Positions 11,592 through 22,879 of a stretch of DNA of 64,000 nt are shown here, piece by piece. Numbering within the stretch: the first letter of the stretch is position 1; every line of letters starts with the position of its first letter. A program made the position numbers and the translations under genes. The DNA comes from Linanthus parryae (Eukaryota; Streptophyta; Magnoliopsida; Ericales; Polemoniaceae): contig JALGPY010000008.1 in the NCBI GenBank assembly GCA_023055425.1, positions 21,487,359-21,551,358 of the forward strand. Direction: 5' to 3'. Below the pieces are notes generated by a model. It had not been told where the DNA came from. It ran no database searches and was given only the letters and a program-made list of their open reading frames with translations.

Positions 11592-13170
11592 AGGGACAAG
11601 GGGTTTGAATCAGATCATTAAGCAAGTTACTAAGAGAGGTGACGCGTCTCAACCACAAGTACACGGGTGTCGCGTGTAGTAATAATGTGATAAGATAGGG
11701 TTGTCGAATTCCAAGGGAGTTACCGCCAACGAATTATGCTTGTGAAACATAGATAATGATGCTATTTGCCAAACGAGCATTATTTTTTACCAATTCCTCT
11801 AGAAAAGCCTATGTCTAGGATTATGCAAATTTTACGTTCTCTAAGACACGCATTAAGTTCATATGATCTACACACGTTCTTATTCAATTAGGTTGATTCT
11901 AACCTAGGTGCAACTAAGTGTAAGAATTGTTGATTCACTTCTCCGGACAACAATTATTCATTCCTCTAACAAATACTATCTATGATCTTCCTATTGCAGC
12001 GTCTCACTATGTAAATATATGATACGAACATGAATCACGCATAGGAAATAGCTCGTCATCAATTTAAGTTACTAAAACATGAATCATAATCCATAATTCG
12101 CCAAAACGGCTTCAAACCCTAGCTACCATGGAGAAATCCCGATATAAAGTGCATAGCTACTCATGAACATGATCATGACAACAAGTTTAATCAAGATCAC
12201 GAAGAAAACAAAGAAAACAGGAGAAGAAGAGATCAAACGAATGATTCCAAGCTCCAAGCTTTCTCCAATGGCTTGGGAGCCTTCCTCCCTCATGCTCCAG
12301 CAGCCTCCTCTGACTTTTAGGTCCTAAAAGTTGTGAATATAGGCATGGGCACGACTTTCTAAGTATTTACTTACCTAGACTTGGATTGAGCTCCGTGACC
12401 TACCATTGGAAATCTATTTAAGTCTACTTTCACTTGCCACTAGTCTCACTACAACAATTCTTGTAGAACTCAAGATATCATCAAAATAGTGGAGGTTGGT
12501 CATTTTTGATCCTCTAACGTTGCTTCTCTTGCTTCCTCTTAAGCTTGTTTTATTTCTGAAGTTCGTTTCAAGCCTATTAGCAATCGTTTAGCATGCGTTC
12601 CTATCAAGACAACATGAACAACCATACCAAGCCATTATATTTGAAAAATATCTAAAAAATACATAGAAACGCCGGACTACACATTTATGTTCAAACGCTC
12701 TTTTATTCTCATTTTTTCACAAGATGTGGCCTGAATCTCATATAATTGCAGCGAAACGCATGCAAAACGGTAGTGAAACATATTCGAATATAAATCGAAA
12801 TACAGAGTTATCAAAAGGTGACAATTTTCTTCCATCCGGCTAGAGGGTCGCGAGGCTCCCCATTGGTTTGATTTTCAGAGAGCCCCTTGACTCGGCTTGT
12901 TGATCCTCTGGCACTGAGTGACAATGGGAGATAGTGGAAAGAGCCTTGAATTCATATGGATGACCTCGAGAGTGTCTAAATATTTGGGCACTTCGATCTC
13001 GAGAAGCTCTCTTTTGAGATAGTGGTGAGTGGGATAAGGTTCCGGTAGAAACCATTGAGACTCCCTTTTCTTTGGTGGCAACACATCTTTTTTGCGATTG
13101 ATCCTCACGAGAAAGTTGGTCCCTATGTCCCCATTCATTGGCTTGTCTTGCATCAAGTTGCATGGAAATT
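11592..13170. other. Unclassified, LTR- or UTR-like non-coding region
   Basis: The stretch 11640-11750 (ACCACAAGTACACGGGTGTCG, later GTTGTCGAATTCC and AGGGAGTTACCG) resembles recurrent untranslated sequence of large plant Gypsy elements, but no second copy is in the window. No PBS or polypurine tract could be placed. 12840-13170 has open frames on both strands that match nothing. Confidence 0.25.
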
Positions 13171-14414
13171 GTGGATTGGGAGTTTTGTAACGGATTACGC
13201 AGCGGATGATGATGTGCTTTACGGAGACGGTCATGAGAATTTGGTCGTCCGTAACAGTTTGCTGACTCCAAAGGGCGATAATGAAGATGATTGGCTGATG
13301 ACCAATATCTTTCACACAACCTGCACCATGGGAAATAAGGTCTGCAAGATGGTAGTGGATGGGGGTAGTTGTGACAACATAGTTTCCGAAGAAGATGTCA
13401 AGAAATTTCAATTGAAGACGGAATGTTATCCTATAGCTTACAAGTTGTCATGGCTGATAAAGGGTTCCGAAGTAACAGTTAAGAGATGCCTTATTTCTTT
13501 TTCAGTTGGAAAAAAATATTATGATAGTCATTGCTGTGATGTGGTGAAGATGGATGCGTGTCATATTTTATTGGGTAGGCCTTGGCAGTATGATCGACAT
13601 GTTTTCCATGATGGTCACAAGAACACTCATTCTTTTGTCATGTAGAGGAAGAAAATTGTATTGGCACCACGGCGTGAGGGGTCCACTCCAACTCCTACTC
13701 CTACCCCTTCTAATTTTCTTTTTAGATCCAGATTCTTGGATGAGATTGAACAGAGAAGGTGGTGTATGCTTTGATTCCTTCTACCAGTAGTGCAGGTGAT
13801 GAGGATTATGATTTACCCCAAGAGGTGAAACAGTTGTAAGCTGAGTTCTCTTACTTGATGCCAGAGGATATTCCTCTTGGTTTGCCGCCAATGAGAGACA
13901 TTCAGCATCAGATTGACCTAGTTCCAGGGTCAAGTCTACCAGATAGGCCAGCATATCGCCTCAGCCCCAAAGAAGCAGAAGAGTTACAACGACAGGTTGT
14001 TGCGCTACTTGAGAGAGGTTACATCAGGGAGAACATGAGTCCATTTTTCGTTCCCGCTCTGTTATTCCCAAAGAAGGATGGCTCTTGGCGCATGTGTGTT
14101 GACAGCAGAGCAATGAATTGGACTACAGTGAAGTACAGATTTCCAATTCCGTGGCTTGATGACATGCTAGACCAGCTATCCGGCTCTAAGATATTTTTCA
14201 AAATTGATCTTAAGAGTGGATACCATCAGATCCGGATCAAGCCTGGAGATGAGTGGAAAACAGCGTTTAAGATGCAACATGGCTTGTATGAGTGGACGGT
14301 GATGCCTTTTGGGTTGTCTAACTCGCACGACACCTTCATGCAATTTATGCATCAGGTTCTAAGGCCTTTTATGGGGAAGTTTGTGGTCGTTTATATCGAC
14401 GACATTTTACTCTA
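13170..14414 (+). pseudogene. Ty3/Gypsy chromovirus-type protease and RT fragment
   Basis: The recognisable part starts about 13185 (DYAADDDVLYGDGHENLVV). The aspartic protease follows with NIFHTTCTMGNKVCKMVVDGGSC, where the catalytic D-S-G has become D-G-G, and ends with the typical GRPWQYDRHVFHDG. A frame break occurs at the TAG at 13643-13645. The RT begins near 13855 ([20 protein letters not shown]) and runs through [28 protein letters not shown] and [11 protein letters not shown] to VVYIDDILL, the catalytic motif. An in-frame stop lies at 13837-13839. The frame is broken at 14414 by an LTR-derived insertion and appears to resume at 21121. gag, RNase H and integrase are not seen. Confidence 0.85.
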
Positions 14415-16787
14415 GTAACCCTCGTATTTATGTTGCACGTTTATGTTTTAAGTGATATTAGTATCTTCTAAGTATGTATGTTAAGATTAATATTTTATTA
14501 AGTATGATGGAGTTTAAAGCAAATGTTTTAAGAATGTTATGTTTGAGCCAACTTGTTAGTTAGTATTAAAGTCATAGTTTTCCCCAAAACTTCATGTATT
14601 TGTAATGTTTTCGAAACTTTAAGTTTTTATGCATCAACCTCTCCATTATTGGATTTTACATAATTTACCCAAACTAGTATGTCTTCCGATTAAATTTTAC
14701 ATCTTCATTCTTTCACTACTCATGTAGTTGACCACAATATAATTTTGTACCATTATTACATGTATGACTATGTATACCCCCATCATCACGCACATGTCTC
14801 TCATTCTCTTTTTCTTTGCATCTTCCTCATCAAGAACATTCAAGAATGCTCTCTTCTTTCTCTTCAAATACTAATCCTGGTTTTTGGTGTTGACCCTCAC
14901 AAACACCCCCAAAACTCCATTTTCTACCTCTCAATTCATGAACAACTCAATACCCGTGTTATATTATGCATTGGGGAAGCATTTTCTTCATCTTGTTCAA
15001 GAATCCAAGCTCTTCCAACCTTCAAGATTCCTAGATCATTCTCTAATTCCTCTCAAGGGTTACAAGTAAGCACTATTTTCTTCTTTATGTGCTTAATTTG
15101 TTGATAATTTATGTTCTTGGTATGAAAAATGCTTGATCTTGAATTGCATGAGTGGTTTGGTATTTGATTGGTAACTTTTGAACTGAACCTTTCTCATCTC
15201 CAAGCATACTTCATCATTCTCATGGCTAGACCATATGATTGATACTTGGATGTTGTATATTTCATAACACCCACATTAGAACATACATGCATATCATAAA
15301 AAACAAGTTTGTTGCAAGATTCATGGATGAAATTGTTATGAGTAGTGTTAAGTATGTGATTTAGAGTTTTTGGTGCAATTTTATGTTTTGGTAGAGTAAT
15401 TCCTTCATGCAACAAGTTTTGGAGTATGGAAAATCACAAAACTCATGTTTTGAGCCTATTTTCACAAAATTAGGAAAAATACTTACGCATTTCAGAAATA
15501 TATGAAAAAATTACAGTTTGTATATTTGTATGTGATGTTTCTACAGTAAAAATTGCAAACTCATTGGACTTGTATTGAATTTTTAATAGGCCAAAAATCG
15601 GTTCTATTTTAACACTCTGCTCAACCCCAGACTAGTGAGGTTTTTCATATATTTCTTGTACTTATTCTACTCCAATGGTTATCAAATTTGGATATGTTGT
15701 TCCTAGGGGTGTTATTTACTTCCACTGAAAATTCAATAATTTTTGAAATTCCTATGAATATTTTATGAATTTACTCAATGACCGCTTTTCAGCCTCTGTT
15801 TTACACCTAAATAGCTCTGAAAGTTAATGTTTAAAAATACTTGAAAGTTTCATAAGTTTTAGTATTTTGATATGTTATCATTAAACTCTTTATCTATGTT
15901 ATGTCAAAAATTTAGGCCCCGAATAACTATTTTGATCTACTTATGAATTTTTGAACAAATGGTAGTCATATTTTGTTTATGAGCATAAGCTAGAAGTTGT
16001 CAAGTTTCTCAATGCTAGTTTATGTAAGTTACTTTTAGTTCATTGTATGTTATAGTGCTTTTATGTGCTGCATTTTACATCTCATATGCATCTAGGAACA
16101 TGTTTAAGGCTATGCAAGCATATGAATATGTGAGAAAGGTTAGTTTATTTGCATTAATAAAATTGGTGTCGTTTAGCTAAGTGATTATGTGCTATGTTTG
16201 GTATGATTTTATGCTAAGTGATTATATGTGTGATTTGTAGCCTTCTTTGCTATTTACGTGACAATGGAGTTGATGATCATGTGCCTAAAGATGATTGAAT
16301 TTGGAATAAAGGAATATTAAGTAAATGGATGAAGCTCGCAAGGTGAGTTACCCTACCTCTCGAAGTTTGTACTGAACCTCAAGTTTTTTACGAGCTTATG
16401 TATGTTCATGTCGTCCATAGTTTTATGTATGTATGCTTTCTTTACTCAAGTAAAGTGTTTATGCCCCATGGATGCTAACAAAGAAAATTAACGTTTCATA
16501 CGATAAAACACGTTTTCAGAAAGGCCACGGTTACCATAGTGAAACCCCCTGTCGGGTATAGGCAGACTACGGCCCTTTGCCGGGGCAATATAAGCAGGCA
16601 ACACGTCGCCTCACGAGCCGTCGCGATGGACATGTCCCTACGTTACGTTATGTTAAGTCACGAAGGTTACACGGCTCATAAGATAAGAAAATAAACAAGC
16701 ATGTTCAAGTACTTTATGGTCTCTACCTGAGACAAATCAAGGTTCCCATTTAGAACAATATGATTTCATATGACTCAAGTTACGCTT
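14415..16787 (+). repeat. Left LTR copy of family C (3' end missing)
   Basis: Positions 15044-16787 align with 18664 to about 20424 over essentially their whole length with scattered substitutions and small indels. The first 629 bp have no partner because the right copy is truncated there. After 16787 the two copies stop matching. The portion 14790-14950 is also similar to part of the family B LTR (59660-59780). Confidence 0.75.
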
Positions 16788-18255
16788 TAAATAAAGATAG
16801 TTATGGTATTCTTTTGAATTATTTACATGTCGCTAAATTCTCTTCACTTTGCCGTCCTTTACAGAGCAACTGTTTCCTTTAATAAAGCCAGTACTTGTTG
16901 ATTTTGGAGAATTGGAAGCTTCAACTGGTTGAGGAAGCATCAAAAGGGTAGTAGTAGTAGTTCATGATCTTTTTTATTCATCAAATATCAATCGTCTTCC
17001 TCTTCTGCTCTTTTGGATATGTTTCTATGTACTTCAAATCTCAGAGATGTGTCTAAACTGCTACCACTGGTGCAATTATTTTCTTGGGGTTACCCAATAC
17101 CCAGTTGAATTATGTTCTTGTGTTTTAGTAGGTTACTGGAAATGTACTCTTTATAGCATTCCAAAATATCTCCTAATTAAGGCTTATAGTAGGTGATAGT
17201 AAATTATATGTTCATTTGTTGCACCCTTTATGGCAATTTTGGCCCTTGTTTGAGCTGTTACTATACAACTGCTTTGCTTAATGCACTTTTCGCTTCTTTT
17301 ACATAATGAAACCTTGTAGTAGATGCAGTCATGCAGCATAATTTCAGTGGAGAAAGTAACTAATACAAAGGCCATGCTCTTGGTGTGAAAAATTAGGTAA
17401 GCGTCGTTACTTCTCTTCCCACACTTTTTGTATTGGAAAAAATAAAGGGATGATATTCGTGATAACGCAATTGGTTTGCACGTTTGGTGTGAAGCTCCAA
17501 CTATGAAGAGTTGGTTAAGTGGTAGGTGAGTTCAATCCAGAGTTTGCAGTTTGGTTTGTTGTACCGATTTTCGTCTGCTTGATGTTTCTGTGTCCTTATT
17601 TCGGTGTTTTTTCCTTGCAGGGAAGGCTAGATTTTGAGTCATAATTATGGCATATGAAGCTGCCTCGCGTGAACGAGCTTAAGCGAAACTCAAAATGCAG
17701 CGGGAGAAGCAAAAGAAGTTGCGCGACTTGCATTGACAAAGGTGAAATCTTTGTGTGATTATGCTATTTTTTAATTTTCCTAAAACACCCTATTATATCT
17801 TCTTCTGTGGACCTTCTTGAGGCGATAATCACTTTGGGTGCCTTGTTTTTAACCCCATAACATATAATTGTTATGAACATTCGTGGTAGAGGAAGAGTCT
17901 TCTCAGACAGCAGTGATTGCTGATAATGGTCTTTGCGTGGGGTTTTGGTATTTGCGGCGACGGCTGCGAATACCAAATCTTCCCTACCCAAGAGTACATT
18001 AGGATGGCGGTTGAAGAAGGCGAATTCGAGGATGATTTCAATCGTAACCCGTTTCTTTGCGCTTTTAAATTTCTGGGTCATCATGGTAAATTGAATTCGA
18101 CGTATGTTTTGTTTAACGCTTGTAATATCAACAAATATTATTATGCTTTAATGAAAAAAAATAAATTATATCGTGCTCGGCTTGTTGACTTAATATTGTA
18201 TAATTTCTTCAATTCTGGTTTGTGTATATATTTTTGTTAATATAGATGAATCCAT
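16788..18255. other. Central segment of the C insertion; possible captured host fragment
   Basis: No retroelement domain is recognised. A TTTTCCTTGCAG acceptor-like tract (about 17611-17622) precedes a stretch that, with stops, reads AYEAASRERA...KLKMQREKQKKLRDL, a charged coiled-coil-like peptide. A second open stretch on the plus strand (17917-18240) contains FAWGFGICGDGCEYQIFPTQEYIRM. These look more like decayed host exons than retroelement sequence, possibly carried by the adjacent CACTA-type element. No gene name can be given. Confidence 0.3.
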
Positions 18256-18663
18256 ATACTACAGTAGGTTAACCATCGTATTATATATAAAATCGGCGGC
18301 TGGAAGTACGGCCGTCGTATTTTTCTGAAGAAACGACACATTAGCACTGTCCGTCGTATTAGGAACTCAATAACGACACAAGCGTCCACTCGTCGTATAT
18401 GGTCATAAACGGGGGTCAGCGGCCGTCGTATTTTTCTGAAGAAACGACACATTAGCATCGTTCGTCGTATTAGGAACTCAATAACGACACAAGCCTCCAC
18501 TCGTCGTATATGGTCATAAACGGCGGTCAGCGGCCGTTGTATCATCTAATACGACGCCGTTGAATACGATGGTCAACCGACCGTCATTTTTACCAAATAC
18601 GAATGAATTTTATCATTAAACGACGCTTTATGGCTGTCGTATTTGCCAACTTTTTTTGTAGTG
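18256..18663. mobile_element. CACTA-type terminal region with tandem repeats
   Basis: The right end, read on the minus strand, is CACTACAAAAAAAGTTGGC, a typical CACTA terminus. Inward there are many TACGAC/GTCGTA subterminal motifs in both orientations. The left border is uncertain: TACTACAGTAGG at 18256 may be a degraded terminus, giving a 0.4-kb MITE-like element, or the element may extend further left as a gene-carrying CACTA. No 3-bp target duplication was found. Confidence 0.55.
18310..18531. repeat. Two 111-bp direct repeats in the CACTA-type region
   Basis: Units 18310-18420 and 18421-18531 both begin GGCCGTCGTATTTTTCTGAA and differ at only a few positions. Because 111 is divisible by 3, the minus strand shows a deceptive 102-codon frame with duplicated peptide. 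Confidence 0.9.
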
Positions 18664-21120
18664 TAATTCCTCTCAAGGGTTATAAATAAGCACTATTTTC
18701 TTCTTTATGTGCTAAATTTGTTGATAATTCATGTTCTTGGTATGAAAAATGCTTGATCTGGAGTTGCATGTGTGATTTGGTATATGATTGGTAACTTTTG
18801 AACTTAATCTTCCTCATCCCCAAGCATGCTTCATCATTCTCATGGCTAGATCATATGATTGATACTTGGATGTTGTATATTTCATAACACCCACATTAGA
18901 ACATGCATGCATGTCATCAAAAACAAGTTTGTTGCTAGATTCATGGATGAAATTGTTATGAGTAGTGTTAAGTATGTGATTTAGAGTTTTTGGTGTAATT
19001 TCATGTTTTGGTAGAGTAATTCCTTCATGCAACAAGTTTTGGAGTATGAAAAATCACAAAACTCATGTTTTGAGCCCATTTTCATAAAATTATGAAAAAT
19101 ACTTACACATTTCAGAAAATTATGAAAAATTTAAAGTTTGTAAATTTGTATGTGATGTTTCTACGGGTAAAAATTTCAAATTCATTGGACTTGTATTTAA
19201 TTTTTAATCGGCCAAAAACCAGTTCTATTTTAACACTCTGCTCAACCCCAAACCAGTGAGGTTTTTCATATATTTCATGTACTTATTATTCTAAAATGGT
19301 TAAAAAATTTGAACATGTTGTTCCTGGGGGTGTTATTCCAGTTAAAATTTAATAATTTTTTGAATTCCAATGAACATTTTATGAATTTACTCCCAAGACC
19401 GCTTTTCAGCCTCTATTTTACACCTAAACATCTCTAAAAGTTAATGTTTAAAAATACTTAAAAGTTTTCATAATTTTTTATATTTTTATATGTTATCATT
19501 AAGCTCTTTATCTATGTTATGTCAAACATTTGGGTCTCGAATAATTATTTTGATCTACTTATGAATTTTAGAACTAATGGTAGTCACATTTTGTTTATGA
19601 GCATAATTTATAACTTGTCAAGTTTCTCAATGCTAGTTTATGTAAGTTACTTTTAGCTCATTATATGTTTTATTGCTTTTATGTGCTGCATGTTACATCT
19701 CATATGCATCAAGGAACATGTTTAAGGCTATGCAAGCCTTTGAATATGTGAGAAAAGTTAGTTTATTTGCATGAATAAGACTGGTGTCGTTGAGCTAAGT
19801 GATTATATGCCATGTTTGGTATGATTTTATGCTAAGTGATTATATATGTGATTTGTAGCCTTATTTTCTATTTACGTGACAATGGAGTTGATGTTCATGT
19901 GCCTAAAGATGATTGAATTTTGAATAAAGGAATATTAAGTAAATGGATTAAGCTCGCAAGGTGAGTTACCCTACGTCCCCAAGTTTGTACCGAACCTCAA
20001 GTTTCTTACAAGCTTATGTATGTTCATGTCGTCCATAGTATTATGTATGTATGCTTTCTTTACTCAAGTAAAATATTTATGCCCAATGGTTGCTAACAAA
20101 GAAAATTAACGTTTCATAAAATAAAACGTTTTCAGAAAGGTCACGGTTACCATAGTGAAACCCCCTGTCGGGTATAGGCAGGCTACGACCCTTTTGCCGG
20201 GGCAATATAAGCAGGCAACACATCGCCTCACGAGCCGTCGCGATGGACATGTCCCTACGTTACGTTATGTTAAGTAACGAAGGTTACACGGCCCATAAGA
20301 TAAGAAAATAAGCAAGCATGTTCAAGTACGTTATGGTCTATACGTGAGACAAAGCAAGGTTCCTATTTGGAACAATATGATTTCACACGACTCAAGTTAT
20401 GCTTTACGTTATACTTTCTTTATGATACAAGTTACGCTTTATGAATGCCATGATATTTCAAGTTTCACAAGTATATGTATGTATGACTATGGATTATGTT
20501 CATGATGCTCCATGGGAAAGTTAGCTCCTTTTGGTTTTCCAAACCTACGGAGTGGCGTAGATGTAACGCACTGAGCTAGTTGAGCTCACTCTTTCACGTT
20601 ACCATTTTTTTTTCAGGTTTTAAAGACACGTATGATGCAAGAACTAGCAATGTGTTAAATTGATATGTGGCAACGTGCTTGGTGAAGCTTATGTGCTTAG
20701 ATGTTGATAATATGCTAGACGACTTAGAGATTTTGTGTAACTCATGTTCGTAAATTGTTTAAGAATGTAATAGTTAAAGTATTTATGTATAAAAGACTTT
20801 ATTTGAGCCCTTGTATGATACCTAGAAACATTCCGGATGTAAGCTCTGTTTACGTTATGAGTCGAGAGGGCTAAATGATATCTATTTATAAGTTCCAACT
20901 TTATTTTCCTTATAATTCAAATTGTTTTTCATGACGACCCCAAGTAAATCGTTAGTTACGCTTCCGCAATGTATTTAAAAAGAAACTTTTATCACGACTT
21001 TTTCAAAATAACTCGTTTAGCCACACGACGAGTCAATGCCTCACCGGCATGTCGCGCCCTCCTCCCGTTAATGTAAACTTATTAATCGCTAATCGGGGTC
21101 GGCGGGAGGGGGATGTGACA
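18664..21120 (+). repeat. Right LTR copy of family C (5' end missing)
   Basis: It matches the left copy from 15044 onward and then extends about 700 bp beyond the point where the left copy is lost (about 20424-21120), so it supplies the LTR 3' end. That tail has a compact CG-rich stretch and ends ...GGCGGGAGGGGGATGTGACA. Confidence 0.7.
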
Positions 21121-21189
21121 TTTACAGTCCAACTTGGGCTGCCCATTTTGATCATCTTCGAGCTGTGTTTGAAGCACTTAAGGCAGGGT
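21121..21189 (+). pseudogene. Continuation of the interrupted Gypsy RT
   Basis: Directly after the C insertion the plus strand reads YSPTWAAHFDHLRAVFEALKAG. This fits the RT segment that follows YxDDILxYS in Gypsy elements (YS..W..H..HLR.VF..L). The frame then meets TAG stops and no later RT motif is recognisable, so the element is truncated or overwritten after about 23 residues. Confidence 0.6.
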
Positions 21190-21282
21190 GGAAGTAGGTA
21201 GCTGAAGAAATGTAGAGAGAAGTTCTAGAGCGAGAAATTCAAGAGACTCTTTTCTTACCAACTAATTGAGTTATCCATTTCC

Positions 21283-22021
21283 TAGGGTTGTAAATGAACC
21301 AAGCCGTTCGTGAACAACTCGCGTTCGATTCGGTAAAAGCTCGTTCGTGTTTGATTCGACCTATTAATCAAACAAACTCAAACATGAAATTTGATCTTTT
21401 GCTAAACGAATCGAACACGGGCAGAACGAGGAGCTTGTTCGTTAGTGTTCGCGAACAAATTATATTAGTATATATGTATGTGTATATATATATATATATA
21501 TAGTTAAAATTAATTATATTATTTTGTCTTATTTATGAGTAGTTTCTGGAAATAATGTGTAATTAGTGTATAATCTCTGTATAGGAGTTTGACCTCTTAA
21601 TTAGGATTCCAAAAGATAATTATATAATTTATAATATCATAAATAGTAACATAGTTACTATATGAGAATACAGTCGGATGGTTTGACTCTATCATTACCA
21701 CAAATAATGCTTATCTCTATAGTAATACATTTTATGCTATTTTTTTCCTTTAAGAATTTTATATTAAGTAATAACACATGGTATTTTAGTTCATAAATTA
21801 CATATTATCATATATATCCAAGAGAGATTCAAGTTCGCCGAACCGAATTTGAGCCCGTAAACAAGCTAGTTAAACGAGCCACGAGCCAAACGAGAACAAC
21901 TCGAGCCCTAAACGAGCTTTACTCAAACAAGATTTTTTTGTTCGACTCGTTTAGAAGCCAAGTTAACGAGCCAGACTCAAACAAGCGATATTCGGTTCGA
22001 TTCGGCTCGTTTACATCCCTA
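21283..22021. mobile_element. Non-autonomous hAT-type element, 739 bp
   Basis: The left end TAGGGTTGTAAATGAACC and the inverted right end TAGGGATGTAAACGAGCC form terminal inverted repeats. A perfect 8-bp direct repeat CCATTTCC flanks them (21275-21282 and 22022-22029), the duplication size of hAT transposases. Subterminal regions are rich in GTTCG/CGAAC and CGAGC/GCTCG motifs. The interior is AT-rich with a (TA)n tract near 21482-21502 and no transposase, so it depends on one elsewhere. Confidence 0.85.
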
Positions 22022-22029
22022 CCATTTCC

Positions 22030-22620
22030 TGCATATTCGTGAGGTTGTTTTTGGGGTCTACGAACAATGGTGGAAAACTCCTCGCCGCCTCAGATTTCTT
22101 TGGTGAATGGTGAGCAAGCACGGGAGAGCTCTTGGCATAATCAATATCAGGCCGGTACTCTGCGGGGTTTCTGTTGGAGGGGAGAAAGCTTCTTTCAGAG
22201 AAGAGAGGAAGAGGAGAATTAGGTAAGCAGAGGAGTACAGTAATAACCCCTATTTTCTAAACCTTATTTTTATTTCTCAAATTGAGTTTTAATGGAAATT
22301 TTATTTAAAATATAAGAAATGTATATGAAATTATGTGTTTCATGTTATATGGTACACTAAATGAAATAACATGTGTATGATATTGTCAATAACATGTTTT
22401 ATGTAATTTTAGCTTGTACATGATTCACATGTTTATTCGATGATTACTATTTTGCTAAAGTGAAATTGTGAATATATTTTTATTATTTAGCAAGTCATTT
22501 CTTAGTGATAAAGGTGGAACACTGTAAAATAAAAAAATGTGTTATGCTAACACATTTTGTATATTATTTCTTTATTATAATTGACGAAGAAATAACATAA
22601 TTTTTTGGTCAATAGATGAC
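22030..22620. other. Unrecognised region after the hAT element
   Basis: The first 200 bp continue in the frame of the interrupted RT with few stops (IREVVFGVYEQWWKTPRRLRFLW), but no RT or RNase H motif can be recognised, so it may be another decayed coding fragment. The rest is AT-rich. Confidence 0.3.
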
Positions 22621-22627
22621 AAGAACA

Positions 22628-22700
22628 TGCTCTGTGTCGCAGCGGATAAGGCACGCGTCCAGGTGCTCCACTACTTGGGTTTGAGTCACCTATCTGCTTT
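22628..22700 (+). other. tRNA-like sequence 1 (tRNA-Arg-like relic)
   Basis: TGTCGCAGCGGATAAGGC resembles a Pol III A box and D-arm with one mismatch, and GGGTTTGAGTCACC resembles a B box with two mismatches, at tRNA-like spacing. The acceptor arms do not pair, so it is not a functional tRNA gene; a tRNA-derived SINE head or pseudo-tRNA is more likely. Confidence 0.35.
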
Positions 22701-22773
22701 ATAATTCTTTTATTTGTTTAAGAATATCTACTGATAAGGATTAACAATTAAATGTGTCAATCTTATCCACAAA

Positions 22774-22850
22774 GGTGCGTTGGCAAAGTTGACAAAGTGC
22801 TATTAATTGTTGACACAGAGGTGTCTGGTTCGATCCCCATTGCCAGCACC
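22774..22850 (+). other. tRNA-like sequence 2
   Basis: TGGCAAAGTTG (22781-22791) fits the Pol III A-box consensus and GGTTCGATCCC (22827-22837) fits the B box exactly, 46 bases apart as in a tRNA. The T- and acceptor-arms pair poorly, so this is a relic or SINE head rather than a tRNA gene. Confidence 0.4.
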
Positions 22851-22879
22851 TGCTTGATTTTTTCGATATTTTGTTACAT

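Larger units (their letters stand above)
14415..21120 (+). mobile_element. LTR-retrotransposon remnant, family C, inside a Gypsy RT
   Basis: The insertion separates RT codons: ATT TTA CTC TA before it and TAC AGT CCA ACT after it. Its left end, (T)GTAACCCTCGTATTT, looks like a degraded TGTAAC LTR start; its right end is GATGTGACA. The flanks TCTA and TTTA(C) may be a decayed target duplication. Two copies of one LTR are present, left 14415-16787 and right 18664-21120. Each lacks the part facing the centre, and the original internal region with PBS and genes cannot be recognised. A CACTA-type end lies at the inner border of the right copy. Confidence 0.65.

Noticed and set aside
12840..13411. 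Two overlapping minus-strand frames of 159 and 178 codons
   Set aside because: Much of their length is antisense to the Gypsy protease region on the plus strand and they show no motif.
18237..18545. Minus-strand 102-codon frame with duplicated peptide
   Set aside because: It is the translation of two 111-bp non-coding repeats; 111 is a multiple of 3, so the frame stays open by chance.
22628..22850. Functional tRNA genes
   Set aside because: Box motifs are present but acceptor and T arms do not pair, and no clean anticodon arm is visible.
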